From: Montifringilla adamsi
Lineage: Eukaryota; Chordata; Aves; Passeriformes; Passeridae
Length of the DNA: 64,000 nt
Direction of reading: 5' to 3'
Assembly (NCBI GenBank): GCA_017590115.1
Contig: JAGGNK010010225.1
Location: 620,001 to 684,000, forward strand
Shown: in pieces, positions 62,965-64,000 of the stretch
Numbering within the stretch: position 1 is the stretch's first letter
Layout of the letters: every line of letters starts with the position of its first letter
Position numbers and translations under genes: made by a program
The notes under the pieces: generated by a model
The model's database searches: none
What the model was told of the DNA's origin: nothing
What the model saw: the letters and a program-made list of their open reading frames with translations, nothing else

Positions 62965-64000
62965 CTGTGGAAAAACAAAGAACAGTTGTTTACAATCACT
63001 GGGACTGAATGCCATGTACTGGTGTGGGAGTTGCTCTCTTTGTAGCATTAACACAGCTATTTTGTGTATCACTGCAATCCCAGGAGACCACTATCCAGCT
63101 GATGGAACACCTACACATGCTCTCAGTGTCTCTCTCTTAGTCCCTAATGCATCTGTTTCTCAAGGGTCCTTTGACCTAAATATAAATTGCAAAATTCCAG
63201 TTTTTGGAGTTGACAGCATAATTCCTCCAGGCCTAGATTCTGCAAGATATTTAAATGTAACATCCAACTTCAGGCATAGGCATCCTCTCTCTACCCAGCT
63301 ACTTTCTGAGCCCTCGGCACATGTAAATTCCTACAGAAGGTGAACCTTCTCTGTGTTCAGGTGCGGGGGGTGGAGGGGCAGTTCTTGGGTTTTCCAGTGA
63401 AGGAGAGGGTGTGAAGAGAGGTCAGAGCCCCACACAGAAGGGCACAGCACCTCCCAACAGTGGCCCACCAGGCACTTCCCTAAACTTGCTTATAAGGTTG
63501 CACGAGGACAGGGGTACAAGAGGCGCAGCACAAAGCCTAGAAACCACTTTCCACCCTCAAAGTTTTGAAGCCCACAAGCCAATATCGTCTGATACAACTC
63601 TGAGCAGGAAAAAAAAAATAACCCATTATCTATTATTTAGCAGGGCTCATTACCCTCCTTCCCTATCAGAAGCTCTGCTGGAAAGCAGGGGAGAGATAAA
63701 CAATCAGATATGCCTTTACATGAAATAGAACGTGAACTACTCCTGTGTTTCCACCCTGACAGTAAGACTCTTCTGGAGCTCTAAGCCCTACTGCAGCTGC
63801 ATTTTGGACTGTGCACTAGAATTCAGGAGTGTGAAACTGTGGCTTTCTGATCCTATATTCTTTGAAGGGCTGAATTCACCACGTGGTCACAGACAAAATA
63901 ACTGAGTTGTGTTTCCATTAAAGCAGGTTATTTCCAGCTCTGATACTTTTAAGCACACTCCCATCACCACGAGAGCACCCAGCCAAGTCTCAATACTCCC
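62965..64000. other. SH3BP5: SH3BP5 intron running off the window
   Basis: No further SH3BP5 exon is visible up to the right edge. Two + strand open frames of about 105-109 codons lack any recognisable content. Confidence 0.6.

Noticed and set aside
1..64000. tRNA, rRNA, snoRNA, microRNA or CRISPR features
   Set aside because: I looked for tRNA-like boxes, paired C/D boxes, strong hairpins and regularly spaced repeats and found none I could support by eye.
1..64000. A novel defence, mobile or biosynthetic system
   Set aside because: The window is ordinary vertebrate chromosome with two conserved housekeeping-type genes; nothing in it supports such a system.

Overview
This window is vertebrate, almost certainly avian, nuclear DNA. 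It has GT-AG introns, one CpG-island promoter, two CR1 LINE 3' ends and at least one LTR of the type common in neoavian (especially songbird) genomes. Repeat density is otherwise low and introns are short. No bacterial, plasmid or phage features are present. I found no undescribed molecular system. The supportable content is two convergent protein-coding genes beside a long gene-free flank.

Layout. Positions 1-21,500 hold no gene I can recognise: AT-rich sequence with one short assembly gap flanked by G runs (6,407-6,489), a decayed ERVL-like LTR (13,425-14,187), a suspected second retroviral remnant (about 16,600-17,640) and two CR1 fragments in opposite orientation (20,313-20,580 and 20,950-21,508). 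The second CR1 abuts a CpG island (21,509-22,320), which is the promoter and first exon of CAPN7. CAPN7 (calpain-7) runs on the + strand as 21 coding exons from 21,901 to 50,602. The exons join without frame breaks into 813 codons plus a stop, and the predicted Cys290/His458/Asn478 triad is intact. Its 3' UTR probably ends near 54,050. SH3BP5 (Sab) enters from the right edge on the - strand. Its last four coding exons lie at 62,964-62,922, 61,002-60,783, 57,572-57,312 and 56,626-56,445, and its 5' exons lie beyond base 64,000. The two genes converge tail to tail with about 5.8 kb between stop codons.

Biology. Calpain-7 is a non-classical cysteine protease whose tandem MIT domains bind ESCRT-III proteins. 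SH3BP5 is a JNK-docking mitochondrial outer-membrane protein and Rab11 exchange factor. Their adjacency matches the mammalian order (CAPN7 next to SH3BP5 on human 3p25), so the pair is conserved synteny and not a functional operon. Points most worth a second look: the TE-bounded promoter with an exact 18-bp tandem repeat, an in-frame upstream ATG that would add 63 residues to calpain-7, a weak donor after exon 15 with an open read-through, a GGTT-rich minisatellite just upstream of exon 18, and a 14-bp perfect inverted repeat built on TTAATTAA.
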